A program made the position numbers and the translations under genes. 64,000 bases of DNA from Anaerolineae bacterium. Its GTDB lineage: Bacteria; Chloroflexota; Anaerolineae; Aggregatilineales; Phototrophicaceae. Below are positions 16,563-25,597 of the stretch, piece after piece (position 1 is the first letter of the stretch; each line of letters opens with the position of its first letter). The notes below the pieces were generated by a model. It was not told the DNA's origin. It searched no databases and worked only from the letters and a program-made list of their open reading frames with translations. The stretch lies in the NCBI GenBank assembly GCA_022826865.1, contig JAJDUC010000089.1:1-64000 (forward strand), given 5' to 3'.

Positions 16563-18473
16563 ATGGCAGCCGCCGCATCAAAATCCAGCATAGACGATCA
16601 GTCCCAGGCTCGGGCCTATTCAGCCTTTCGCATCTGGAGAAGGCTGATGAGTTATGTCCTGCGCTACCGGATCTGGGTCGCCACGGCCTTGGTCGGCATC
16701 ATCGGCACCAATATTCTGGCGGTGGCCGTGCCATACATCCTGCGCGATGTGGTCGATATTGGCATCGCCAAACAGGACAGCGCCTACATGCTTAGCGCCG
16801 GTTTGCTTGTGGTCGGCTTGGGGCTTATTCGCGGGGTGACGGCTTTCATGGGCCGCTTCTTCGGCGAGCGGCTGTCCCATGTCGTCTCTTATGACATCCG
16901 CAACGAGATATACGACAAAGTGCAGCGGCAATCCTTCACCTTTCACGACAGCGCCCAGGTGGGCACGATCATCACCCGCGCCATCAGCGATGTGAACGAA
17001 TTGCAGCGCTACTTCTCTTACGGATTGATGGATGGCTTAAACGTGTTGCTGCTGCTCACTGGCGTGGTGGGCATCATGCTTGCGACCAGCCCGGCGCTTG
17101 CCATTGTCGCCTACGTGCCGCTGGTGCCCCTGGTAATCTATTCCCAGCGCTTTGTCATGCGCATTCATCCCCGCTGGAAGAAGGTGATGGACCGCATGCA
17201 AGTGCTGAGCAACCACATTCAGGAGAATGCCCTCGGCGCCGAGGTCGTGCGCGTATTCGCCCGCGAGCAGCATGAAATCGAACGCTTTCATAAAGAAAAC
17301 CAGAAGCTCTACGAAGAACAGCTCGATTTTATCACTCAGTGGATCACTTATCTCCCGATCAGCGCGCTGCTGGCCGCCCTTTCCACCGCTCTCGTTTTGC
17401 TCTTCGGAGGGCTTCTGGAAGCGGCTGGCCTGGGCAATATCAGCGTCGGTCTGATTGTCACCTTCAATGCCTATGTGCTGCTTCTGGCCCAGCCCCTGCG
17501 CTTCAGCGGCTTCATGATTCTCTTGACGACCCAGGCTATCGCGAGCGGCGAACGCATCTTTGAGGTGCTCGATGAAAAGGACCTGGTTGTAAACCAGGGC
17601 GAAGCCATCAAGCACAAGATCACCGGTCATGTCCGCTTTGATAATGTCAGCACACAATATCGCAGTTCGAGTCATGCGATCGTGAATGACATCAGTCTTG
17701 ATGCCAAGCCGGGCGAAGTGGTAGCAATCATCGGGCTCACCGGCTCCGGAAAGACGACAATCGCAAACCTCATACCCCGCTTCTATGACGTCACCGCCGG
17801 GCGCGTCAGCATTGACGGCATCGATGTGAGAGACTTTGACCTGCACAACTTGCGCAGCCAGGTCGGCATTGTCATGCAGCAATCGCTGCTGTTTTCCGCC
17901 ACAATTGAAGAAAACATCGCCTATGGCGATCCGGATGCAACAGGCGCGCAAATCGTCGCGGCTGCGAAATCCGCCAATGCGCATGACTTCATTTCGGACT
18001 TCCCAGATGGCTACCAGACTATGGTCGGCGAACGCGGCGTAACCTTGTCGGGCGGGCAGAAGCAGCGCATCGCCATCGCCCGCGCATTGCTGATAGACCC
18101 GCGCATCCTCATTCTTGATGACGCCACCAGCAGCGTCGACACCCAGACTGAACACCTGATCCAGCAGGCGCTGGAGCGCATCATGGAAGGCCGCACCACA
18201 TTTGTCATCGCCCAACGCATGAGCACGATTCTAAAGGCGGATCAGATCATCGTGCTGCGGGACGGCGAAATTATTCAGCAGGGCACGCATCAGACCTTGC
18301 TCGCGGACGGCGGTCTATACGAAGAGATCTACAAATTGCAACTGGAAGAGCAGGAACGCGTTCGGCGCGAGGCCATCATCGCGGGCATCATCAAGATCCC
18401 GCTTGAAGAACGCCGCTCGACTGCGCAATTCCGCGCCTTGATCGACCGTCTGGCCGGCAAATACTCGCCATAG
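16563..18473 (+). CDS. ABC exporter half-transporter, degenerate-site subunit
   Basis: This 636-residue protein has an N-terminal type-1 exporter membrane domain (six helices, residues about 30-330) and a nucleotide-binding domain. Walker A is GLTGSGKTTI (near residue 390) and the signature is LSGGQKQR. The Walker B end reads ILILDDATSSVD, with Asp where the catalytic Glu should be, and the switch histidine is Gln in VIAQRMSTI. The second half-transporter follows after 23 bases with complementary changes, so the pair should form one heterodimer. The exported substrate is not predictable. Confidence 0.93.
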   Translation: MAAAASKSSIDDQSQARAYSAFRIWRRLMSYVLRYRIWVATALVGIIGTNILAVAVPYILRDVVDIGIAKQDSAYMLSAGLLVVGLGLIRGVTAFMGRFFGERLSHVVSYDIRNEIYDKVQRQSFTFHDSAQVGTIITRAISDVNELQRYFSYGLMDGLNVLLLLTGVVGIMLATSPALAIVAYVPLVPLVIYSQRFVMRIHPRWKKVMDRMQVLSNHIQENALGAEVVRVFAREQHEIERFHKENQKLYEEQLDFITQWITYLPISALLAALSTALVLLFGGLLEAAGLGNISVGLIVTFNAYVLLLAQPLRFSGFMILLTTQAIASGERIFEVLDEKDLVVNQGEAIKHKITGHVRFDNVSTQYRSSSHAIVNDISLDAKPGEVVAIIGLTGSGKTTIANLIPRFYDVTAGRVSIDGIDVRDFDLHNLRSQVGIVMQQSLLFSATIEENIAYGDPDATGAQIVAAAKSANAHDFISDFPDGYQTMVGERGVTLSGGQKQRIAIARALLIDPRILILDDATSSVDTQTEHLIQQALERIMEGRTTFVIAQRMSTILKADQIIVLRDGEIIQQGTHQTLLADGGLYEEIYKLQLEEQERVRREAIIAGIIKIPLEERRSTAQFRALIDRLAGKYSP

Positions 18474-18496
18474 CGCATGACATCGGACAGGAGCCT

Positions 18497-20326
18497 ATGC
18501 CCGCCCTAAGCCTGCGAAAGCGTAAAGAAACACCGCGCAAAGCAAAACAACAAGATGTCGAGCTCAATGTGCTCGAGATTGACGACGATCACAAACCGGG
18601 CTTCGACCGCGAAGTGACGGCGCGGCTGCTGTCTTATCTCAAGCCGCAGCGGCGAGAGCTCGCTATCGCCCTGGTTATGATGCTCTTGAGCGTTATCGCG
18701 AATGTGGCCAGCCCGCCGCTGATCGGCTGGGCAATTGATGAAGGCATCCGCACTCGCGATATGTCGGTTCTCATATTTGGCGTTTGCGCTCTTATCGCGA
18801 TGCAGTTGATCGGTTTCCTGGGCTTCCGCATTCAGCTGAGAACGATGGCCATTGTCGGGCAGACCATTATTCGCAGGCTGCGCGACCAGCTCTTTGACCA
18901 TGTTCAGTACCTCTCCATCAGCTTTTTCGCCGAATACGAAGTGGGCCGTCTGATCGCCCGCATCATAAGCGACGTAAACGTCGTGCGGGAAGCGGTGACA
19001 TTCGCGGCGGTCGGCACGATCCGCGAGGTGCTTATGCTATTTGGCATCCTCATTTCGATGATGCTAATCAACATCCCGCTAACGGCGGTCGCCTTCACCG
19101 TCATGGTCGTCCTTCTCGTGATTGCGAATGTCTGGCGGATTCATGCGCGCGCCGCTTACCTGCGCGTGTCGGACGCCAATGCCAAGGTATATGCGGAATT
19201 GTCCGAAGCATTCAACGGCGTTCGCGTCACACAGGCCTTCGCCAGGCAAGCCTACAATTATGAGCGTTTCTCCGGCCAAATAAACATGGCCACACGCCAG
19301 GCGACGGTCCGCGCCGCGCTCATCGCCGGCATCTTCTATCCCACTGTGGAATTGGTCGGCGGCGTCGCCACCGGCACACTGATCTTTGTTGGCGGCGTCC
19401 TGGCGCTGGAAGAACGCATCACCGTCGGCGTCCTGCTGGCCTTCATCCTCTATATTCAGCAGTTCTTCTTCCCCATCCGGTTGCTTGCGCAGCGCTACAA
19501 CCTGCTGCAAAGCGTCATCGCCTCCGCCTTTCGCATCTTCAAGCTCATGGATTTCCCGGCCGAAATCCGCGACGATATTAATGCGGATGAATTGCCCGCG
19601 ATCACCGGTCATATCCGCTTTGAGAACGTCTCATTTCGCTATTCGCGAGAGGGCGAAATGGTCTTGAAGAACGTCAATCTCGATGTGGCGCCCGGTTCAC
19701 GCGTGGCTTTTGTCGGGCACACCGGCGCCGGCAAAACGACCATGATTAAACTGCTGATGCGTTTCCACGACGCCACGTCAGGCCGCATTACTGTGGATGG
19801 GCATGACATTCGACATGTCACGCAGAATAGCCTGCGCCGCCAGGTCAGCGTTGTGCCGCAGGATACACATTTGTTCTCCGGCAGCGTCATGGACAACATC
19901 CGCTACGGCCGTCTCAACGCCAGCGATGAAGAGGTTGTCGCGGCGGCAAAGGCGGTCGACGCTCACCAGTTCATCGTCGAACTGACTGGCGGCTACCTTA
20001 CCGATATCATGGAAGGCGGCTCGCTCTTGTCCACCGGGCAACGTCAACTGCTGGCCTTTGCCCGCGCCTTGCTGGCGGACCCGCGCGTCCTCATCCTGGA
20101 TGAAGCGACCAGCAACATCGACACACAAACTGAACGGCAGATCCAAATGGCGCTGGAACGACTGCTGGAAGGGCGGACCAGCTTTGTCATCGCCCACCGC
20201 CTCAGCACCATTACATCATCCGATCTCATCGTTGTCATGGACCATGGGGAGATTATAGAAATGGGCAGCCATCAAGAATTGCTGGAACTTGAAGGCGTCT
20301 ATCATCAGTTATTCACGTTGGTTTAA
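18497..20326 (+). CDS. ABC exporter half-transporter, catalytic subunit
   Basis: This 609-residue partner of the preceding gene has a six-helix exporter domain and then an ATPase domain. Walker A is GHTGAGKTTM (near residue 407), Walker B VLILDEATSNID keeps the catalytic Glu, and FVIAHRLSTI keeps the switch His. The signature is altered to LSTGQRQL. In a heterodimer this gives one full ATP site (this Walker B plus the partner's LSGGQ) and one degenerate site, as in LmrCD- or TM287/288-type exporters. It ends six bases before the convergent dinB stop. Confidence 0.93.
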   Translation: MPALSLRKRKETPRKAKQQDVELNVLEIDDDHKPGFDREVTARLLSYLKPQRRELAIALVMMLLSVIANVASPPLIGWAIDEGIRTRDMSVLIFGVCALIAMQLIGFLGFRIQLRTMAIVGQTIIRRLRDQLFDHVQYLSISFFAEYEVGRLIARIISDVNVVREAVTFAAVGTIREVLMLFGILISMMLINIPLTAVAFTVMVVLLVIANVWRIHARAAYLRVSDANAKVYAELSEAFNGVRVTQAFARQAYNYERFSGQINMATRQATVRAALIAGIFYPTVELVGGVATGTLIFVGGVLALEERITVGVLLAFILYIQQFFFPIRLLAQRYNLLQSVIASAFRIFKLMDFPAEIRDDINADELPAITGHIRFENVSFRYSREGEMVLKNVNLDVAPGSRVAFVGHTGAGKTTMIKLLMRFHDATSGRITVDGHDIRHVTQNSLRRQVSVVPQDTHLFSGSVMDNIRYGRLNASDEEVVAAAKAVDAHQFIVELTGGYLTDIMEGGSLLSTGQRQLLAFARALLADPRVLILDEATSNIDTQTERQIQMALERLLEGRTSFVIAHRLSTITSSDLIVVMDHGEIIEMGSHQELLELEGVYHQLFTLV

Positions 20327-20332
20327 GCCGCC

Positions 20333-21541
20333 TCAGCGCTTGTTGTCTTCATTGGGATCGAAATGCAAATCACTCGCCCGCCGGATTGTTCTCTCGCCGA
20401 AGCGATCGCGTAGTCGATCGAGCGCGTCCTGCAGGTCTTCCCCCTGCCGTTCATCCACAAGGCTATCCCACAAGCCCAATTGACGGCCGGTGTCGTCGAA
20501 ACCGCTCAAGCCGACGCCCAGCAGGCGCACCGGCTTCCCGGCCAGCCAGGTCTGCTCGAATAACTTCCGGGCGCAATCGTAAATTTCGGCGTCCAAGTCA
20601 ATGGCATGATCCAGCGATATTTGCCGGTTCAGGGTCGAGAAATCGGTCCAGCGCAGCTTGATCTTGACGGTCGTGCCGGCCAAGCCCGCCTTGCGCGCCT
20701 GGCGGCCAACGCCATCCGACAGCCGTCGAAGGGTCAGTTTCAATGCGTCTTCGTCGTTAATATCTTTGGCGAATGTCACTTCCTTGCTGATTGACTTCGC
20801 CCGGTGAGCATTGACAACCGGGCGGACATCGATCCCTTGCGCGCGCCTCCAGATATCGCCGCCCAGCTTGCCCAAGCGCCTAATCAAGGCTTCCTCGCTC
20901 CAATTCGTTACGTCGCCCACCGTAGTCAATCCGAGCTTCCCCAAGGCCTCGGCGCTCTTCCCGCCCACGCCCCACAAGCGCCGCATCGGCAGAGGCGCCA
21001 GAAAGGTTGCCTCCGCGCCGGGCGGAACAATTGTAATGGCATTCGGCGGCTGGTCGCCGCCCTGCCGCGCCTTGCCCACCGTGTTCGCCGTCTTCGCCAC
21101 CATCTTGTTGGTCGCGCCTCCCAGGGAACAAGGCAGTTCCAGTTCATCATTGATCCGCGTTTGCAGTCGGCGCGCCACGCTCTCCAGCGGATCCGGCAAG
21201 ATGGTCACATCAAGAAAGGCTTCGTCAATCGAGAGCGGTTCCACATCTGGCGCAGTGTCGCGCAGGATCGCCATGACGGCGCGCGAACGTTCGCCATAAA
21301 CACCGCGCGTCTGGCCGACGACAATGAGATGCGGGCAGAGCCTGAGCGCCTGCGCCATCGGCATCGCCGAGCGGACGCCGTACTTGCGCGCTGGATAGGA
21401 GGCCGACGAGACCACTCCGCGCTGATCGGGGCGGCCCCCAACCGCGATCGCCTTGCCGCGCAACTCGGGATTCAATTGCTCCTCGACCGCGCAGAAAAAA
21501 GCATCCAGATCTAAGTGGAGGATCTTTCGCGTCTTCGCCAT
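20333..21541 (-). CDS. dinB: DNA polymerase IV (Y-family translesion polymerase)
   Basis: The 402-residue protein has palm motifs ILHLDLDAFFCAVE and EPLSIDEAFLDVT, carrying the three metal-binding acidic residues. A helix-hairpin-helix thumb (LWGVGGKSAEALGKLGLTTVGD) and a little-finger domain follow. Pol IV copies past damaged bases with low fidelity. The ATG at 21541 gives the normal N-terminus; one 15 bases upstream is in frame. Upstream are a TTGAGA-N17-TATACT promoter and a palindrome TAGAA-N6-TTCTA abutting the -10 box. No CGAAC-type SOS box like that of uvrB is seen. Confidence 0.95.
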   Translation of the reverse strand: MAKTRKILHLDLDAFFCAVEEQLNPELRGKAIAVGGRPDQRGVVSSASYPARKYGVRSAMPMAQALRLCPHLIVVGQTRGVYGERSRAVMAILRDTAPDVEPLSIDEAFLDVTILPDPLESVARRLQTRINDELELPCSLGGATNKMVAKTANTVGKARQGGDQPPNAITIVPPGAEATFLAPLPMRRLWGVGGKSAEALGKLGLTTVGDVTNWSEEALIRRLGKLGGDIWRRAQGIDVRPVVNAHRAKSISKEVTFAKDINDEDALKLTLRRLSDGVGRQARKAGLAGTTVKIKLRWTDFSTLNRQISLDHAIDLDAEIYDCARKLFEQTWLAGKPVRLLGVGLSGFDDTGRQLGLWDSLVDERQGEDLQDALDRLRDRFGERTIRRASDLHFDPNEDNKR

Positions 21542-21575
21542 AAGAGCCAGCAACACAAAAGACTTGCGAATGAAT

Positions 21576-21591
21576 TAGAATATATTTTCTA
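21576..21591. promoter_or_regulatory. Possible operator palindrome upstream of dinB
   Basis: TAGAATATATTTTCTA has perfect 5-bp arms (21576-21580 and 21587-21591). It touches the downstream edge of the dinB -10 box, 35 bases before the ATG. Its position fits a repressor site; the regulator is unknown. Confidence 0.4.
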
Positions 21592-21619
21592 GTATAACAT
21601 GTTAGCGAAGCGTTCTCAA
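21591..21619 (-). promoter_or_regulatory. Sigma70-type promoter of dinB
   Basis: Minus-strand TTGAGA (21619-21614) and TATACT (21596-21591) are spaced by 17 bases. Confidence 0.6.
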
Positions 21620-21637
21620 GTCTTGCGCCTCGCCCGC

Positions 21638-21820
21638 TATGCCAATCGCATCAAATTGAAATTGCGCTGATACATGTCAATTACAGCTCACATTTCGAAA
21701 TCTGTAGGGGCGTTTCGCTGAAACGTCCACAATTGGCAGAAAATTTCAATGGGCGTCTCACGAGACGCCCCTACATTTTGCATGGCCATCGGCGGAAAAT
21801 GTTCTGAAGCGATTGCCCTG
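21638..21820. mobile_element. Family B palindromic element, copy B2
   Basis: This copy of about 183 bp has the core hairpins at 21704-21774, the left-end sequence CCAATCGCATCAAA and the right-end GCGATTGCCCTG. It aligns with B1 and B4 except that the right flank of the core has diverged. It occupies the middle of the divergent dinB-glgB gap (21542-21912). Beyond it, a TATAAT at 21871-21876 may serve glgB. Confidence 0.75.
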
Positions 21821-21912
21821 CCTCGCCTGCCCCGAGCAAAACTGCGCTACGGCCTTTGCCCTTCCGCCGTTATAATGCCGCTGCTTTATGCAAACGCATC
21901 GCAGGAAGCAGT

Positions 21913-24111
21913 ATGAAAGTTTCGCTACATCCCGATGCGATACAAGCCCTGATTGACGGCGATATCGGGTCGCCGTCTTCGGTGCTCGGTCGCCATGTGA
22001 TCGGCGACGCAGTCTCGATCCGGACGTTTTGCCCGTGGGCCGATGAAACCCTCATCGTGAACGCCGCAACCGGCGAACGGGTCGCGATGCTGAAATGCCA
22101 TGCCGACGGTCTTTTCCTGGTCGAATTGGATGCAGCCTGGGCGAACGCCGGATATCACTTCGAAGCGACGACAGCGGAAGGCCGGCGCGTGACCTACGGC
22201 GATCCTTATATTCACCCGCCTCTGCTGACGGATTATGACATTTACCTTTTCGGGCAAGGCCGGCACCTGGCGATATATGAAAAGCTGGGCGCGCGCCTGC
22301 GAGAAGTCGAGGGCGTCCCGGGTATCAACTTCGCCGTCTGGGCGCCCAACTGCTACAAAGTCGCGCTGATCGGTGATTTCAACCGTTGGGACGCGCGCAG
22401 TCATATCATGGAAAACAACAACAATTCGGGCATCTGGGAGATCTTCGTGCCAGGCCTGGAAGAAGGCGCCCGCTACAAATACGAGATCCGTTCGCATAAC
22501 CGCGGCTTTCGCGCGGAAAAAACCGACCCCTACGGCTTCTACGCCGAGCTGCGCCCCAAGACCGCCTCAATCGTCTGGAACATTGAAGGCTATGAATGGC
22601 ATGACGCCGACTGGATGGCGGCCCGCGCGGAACAAGACCCGCTGTCACAGCCGATGAATATATATGAATTGCACTTGGGTTCCTGGAAACGGAAGGCGGG
22701 CGAAGATTTCCTAAGTTATCGCGAATTGGCCGACGAACTCCTGCCCTACCTGGTCGATATGGGTTACACGCATCTGGAGCTGCTGCCGGTCGCCGAGCAC
22801 CCGCTGGATGCCTCTTGGGGTTACCAAGTCACCGGCTACTATGCCCCGACCAGCCGCTTCGGTACGCCCGACGACTTCAAATACTTGGTGGACCAATGCC
22901 ACCAGCGCGGGATCGCCATCATCCTCGACTGGGTGCCGGGGCACTTCCCCAAAGACGGGCACGGCCTGAATTATTTCGACGGCACGCACCTCTATAGTCA
23001 CGAAGATCCGCGTCAAGGTGAACAGCCCGATTGGGGCACTATGGTATTCAACTTCGCCCGCAGCGAAGTTCGCAACTTTCTCATCGCCAATGCGCTTTTC
23101 TGGCTGAAGGAATATCACATTGATGGCTTGCGCGTGGACGCCGTCTCGTCAATGATCTACCTGAATTTCTCGCGCGAAGACCGGGAATGGATCCCCAACG
23201 AATACGGCAGCCACGAGAATCTGGCCGCCCTCGCCTTCCTGCGCGAATTCAACGAGGTTGTACATGCCGAAGCTCCTGGCGCCATCACCATCGCCGAAGA
23301 GTCGACCGCCTGGTCCATGGTATCCCGCCCGACCTATGTCGGCGGGCTTGGATTCACCTTCAAATGGAATATGGGCTGGATGCACGACACGCTTGAATAT
23401 ATGGCGCGCGACCCGGTGCATCGGCGTTTCCATCACCATCAAATCACCTTCGCCCTGCTCTACGCCTTCAGCGAGAATTTCGTTCTTCCTCTCTCTCACG
23501 ATGAAGTCGTTCACATGAAGGGCTCGTTGATCGGCAAGCTGCCGGGCGACTATTGGCAGAAGTTCGCGGGCCTGCGCTTGCTTTTCGGCTACCAATACAC
23601 GCAGCTTGGGAAAGTGTTGAACTTCATGGGCAACGAGTTTGGGCAATTCGCCGAGTGGAGCGAAGCGCGCAGCCTGGACTGGCATCTGCTCGAATATGAA
23701 AAACACGCCCAGATGCATACCTGGGTGCGCGATCTCAATCACTTCTATCGCAGCCAGCCCGCCCTCTGGCAAGCCGATTTTGCGCCCGAAGGCTTCCGCT
23801 GGATAGAAGCGAATGACGCCGATTACAGTGTCTACAGCTATATGCGCTTTGCCGAAGATCCCAGTGATTTCCTGGTCATCTTGCTCAACTGCACACCGGA
23901 AGTCCGCGAGAACTATCGCATCGGGGTTCCGCATGCGGGCTTCTACAAAGAACTGCTGAACAGCGACGCTCAGGTCTATGGCGGTAGCAACGTTGGCAAT
24001 CTCGGCGGCGCGCAGAGCGATGATATTCCTATGCACGGCCTGCCGCAGAGCATCAGTCTGCGCCTTCCGCCGCTGGCGATTCTGATATTACAACGCAGGA
24101 TCGATTCTTAA
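21913..24111 (+). CDS. glgB: 1,4-alpha-glucan branching enzyme
   Basis: This 732-residue GH13 enzyme makes alpha-1,6 branches in glycogen. It has two N-terminal beta domains (CBM48 includes VWAPNCYKVALIGDFNRW) and then the (beta/alpha)8 barrel. The nucleophile Asp is in GLRVDAVSSMIY, the acid/base Glu in ITIAEESTAW and the third acidic residue in LPLSHDEVVH. WGYQVTGYYAPTSRFGTP is a branching-enzyme signature. The ATG at 21913 has AGGA six bases upstream. No other glycogen gene is adjacent, so it stands alone here; it is convergent with the MFS gene, six bases apart. Confidence 0.97.
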   Translation: MKVSLHPDAIQALIDGDIGSPSSVLGRHVIGDAVSIRTFCPWADETLIVNAATGERVAMLKCHADGLFLVELDAAWANAGYHFEATTAEGRRVTYGDPYIHPPLLTDYDIYLFGQGRHLAIYEKLGARLREVEGVPGINFAVWAPNCYKVALIGDFNRWDARSHIMENNNNSGIWEIFVPGLEEGARYKYEIRSHNRGFRAEKTDPYGFYAELRPKTASIVWNIEGYEWHDADWMAARAEQDPLSQPMNIYELHLGSWKRKAGEDFLSYRELADELLPYLVDMGYTHLELLPVAEHPLDASWGYQVTGYYAPTSRFGTPDDFKYLVDQCHQRGIAIILDWVPGHFPKDGHGLNYFDGTHLYSHEDPRQGEQPDWGTMVFNFARSEVRNFLIANALFWLKEYHIDGLRVDAVSSMIYLNFSREDREWIPNEYGSHENLAALAFLREFNEVVHAEAPGAITIAEESTAWSMVSRPTYVGGLGFTFKWNMGWMHDTLEYMARDPVHRRFHHHQITFALLYAFSENFVLPLSHDEVVHMKGSLIGKLPGDYWQKFAGLRLLFGYQYTQLGKVLNFMGNEFGQFAEWSEARSLDWHLLEYEKHAQMHTWVRDLNHFYRSQPALWQADFAPEGFRWIEANDADYSVYSYMRFAEDPSDFLVILLNCTPEVRENYRIGVPHAGFYKELLNSDAQVYGGSNVGNLGGAQSDDIPMHGLPQSISLRLPPLAILILQRRIDS

Positions 24112-24117
24112 GACCGC

Positions 24118-25398
24118 TCAGGCTTGAGCGCGACGTTTCGGCGTCGGCGCCGCCAGCGCCAGCAAGAATATGGCCATGCTCAGTCCCGCGCCGATCCAAA
24201 GGGCCAGGTTGTAGCCGCCGGCGTAATCGTAGCTCAGGCCAAAAATGGCAGGGCCAATTGCGCTGCCGATAACGCTTGTGGTGTATACAAAACCGCGTAT
24301 TTCGCCTTGAAAGCGGCGTCCGAAAAGATTGGGCCAGACCGCGCCATCAAAAACATAACCGATGCCCATTCCCAAACCGAAGGCCAGGGCATAAGCCACT
24401 AGCAGCGGGCTTTCTCGCATGGTCATCGCGAGCAGGCAGGCGGCCAAAAGCGCCAGCATCTGCAGCGCCACGACCAGCGCCGGCCTGAAGCGGTCAATCA
24501 GATAACCCGCAAGCAAAGCCGAGCCTGCTGCGGCGAGCGATGTCAAAGCGAAAATTTCTGTCACGACCTGCGCGCTATGATTCAGCCCGGCAAAGATCGA
24601 GATTTGATGCAGAATCAAACCGGTGCCCCAGGCTGAAGGCAGCATGCGCGCAACCAGGAAAATCCAGAGGATCGGCGTGCGCATCGCCTCGCGCAGCGTC
24701 CAGTTGTCCTCGTCTTCGTGGCTGCTGCCGGCGGCGCGCTTGACGCCCGCTAAATTGTCCGGCACCAGGCCATGATCTTCCGGCTTGTCGCGCATGAATA
24801 AGGCAAATGCCGGAATCACAAGCGCCGCCACGCCCAAGCCCAGGACGATGAACACTTGCCGCCAGTCCAGCGCCTCCAGCAGCAGGCGCAGCATATTGAC
24901 GTAGAGCCCCTGGAACAAGGCAAAGGTCAGCGCCAGCAAGGACATCATGCGGCCGCGGCGGCTGCGAAACCAATTGGCGATGGCGGTGGAACTCACCAGC
25001 GGCAGCGACCCTTGTCCCAGGCCGCGCATGCCGGCGAAGGCGAAGAACAACATGATGGGACCGCTGATCCACGCGCTCAGCACGAGTACCGCGCCGAACA
25101 AGACGCCAATTCCAAGGCCAACACGGCGGTTGCCCCATAAGTCGATCTGACGGCCCACCCAGGTCAGCGCGATCGAAGCCGCAAATGTGCCGGCGCCATA
25201 GAGGCTGCTGACCGTGGTGCGATCCAATCCGAAGTCTTCAATGAAAAAATCCAGGAAGAGGGATATGGAAAAGCTCTGGCCGGGCGAGCTGCAGACGACG
25301 CCGATCAAGGCGACCAACCAGACGATCCAGCCATAATAGACCGGGCAGGCCATCACCAGGCGGCTGGGCCCGGGCGCATTGGCCGTCATTAGTCTCAT
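24118..25398 (-). CDS. MFS transporter (monocarboxylate/OFA-like)
   Basis: This 426-residue protein has about twelve transmembrane helices and a charged central loop. The start YYGWIVWLVALIGVVCSSPGQ, and the WVGRQIDLWGNRRVG loop between helices 2 and 3, resemble the MCT/oxalate-formate antiporter branch of the MFS. The likely cargo is a small organic anion, but this is inference. The start is uncertain (ATG at 25398 or 25389). Divergent from fhs across 199 bases in which I see no clear promoter pair. Confidence 0.8.
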   Translation of the reverse strand: MRLMTANAPGPSRLVMACPVYYGWIVWLVALIGVVCSSPGQSFSISLFLDFFIEDFGLDRTTVSSLYGAGTFAASIALTWVGRQIDLWGNRRVGLGIGVLFGAVLVLSAWISGPIMLFFAFAGMRGLGQGSLPLVSSTAIANWFRSRRGRMMSLLALTFALFQGLYVNMLRLLLEALDWRQVFIVLGLGVAALVIPAFALFMRDKPEDHGLVPDNLAGVKRAAGSSHEDEDNWTLREAMRTPILWIFLVARMLPSAWGTGLILHQISIFAGLNHSAQVVTEIFALTSLAAAGSALLAGYLIDRFRPALVVALQMLALLAACLLAMTMRESPLLVAYALAFGLGMGIGYVFDGAVWPNLFGRRFQGEIRGFVYTTSVIGSAIGPAIFGLSYDYAGGYNLALWIGAGLSMAIFLLALAAPTPKRRAQA

Positions 25399-25597
25399 TC
25401 GCTCTAACCGTCCCGCCGCAGCAAACGCATCCTGGAATTATATGAAGCATTGTTGAAAATAACAGCCAATCAAGCCGCTTCATGTTAAAATCGGGATTTG
25501 GAAAGTCACATAGTTTTACAGAATTGGCTAAAATGCCGGTTTTAGATCTTCGCCTTCATCACATGTTCCCGTTCAAGTTTATGGAGGCCCTGTCCCA

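Noticed and set aside
17037..18215. A 392-codon minus-strand frame
   Set aside because: It is antisense to the first ABC exporter gene, which has clear Walker and signature motifs.
21690..21775. CRISPR-like palindromic repeats
   Set aside because: The palindromes are single dispersed elements with mobile-type ends, not regularly spaced repeats with unique spacers, and no cas gene is present.
25399..25597. A riboswitch or strong promoter upstream of fhs
   Set aside because: I found AT-rich hexamers but no correctly spaced pair and no recognisable riboswitch core; only the GGAGG site is convincing.
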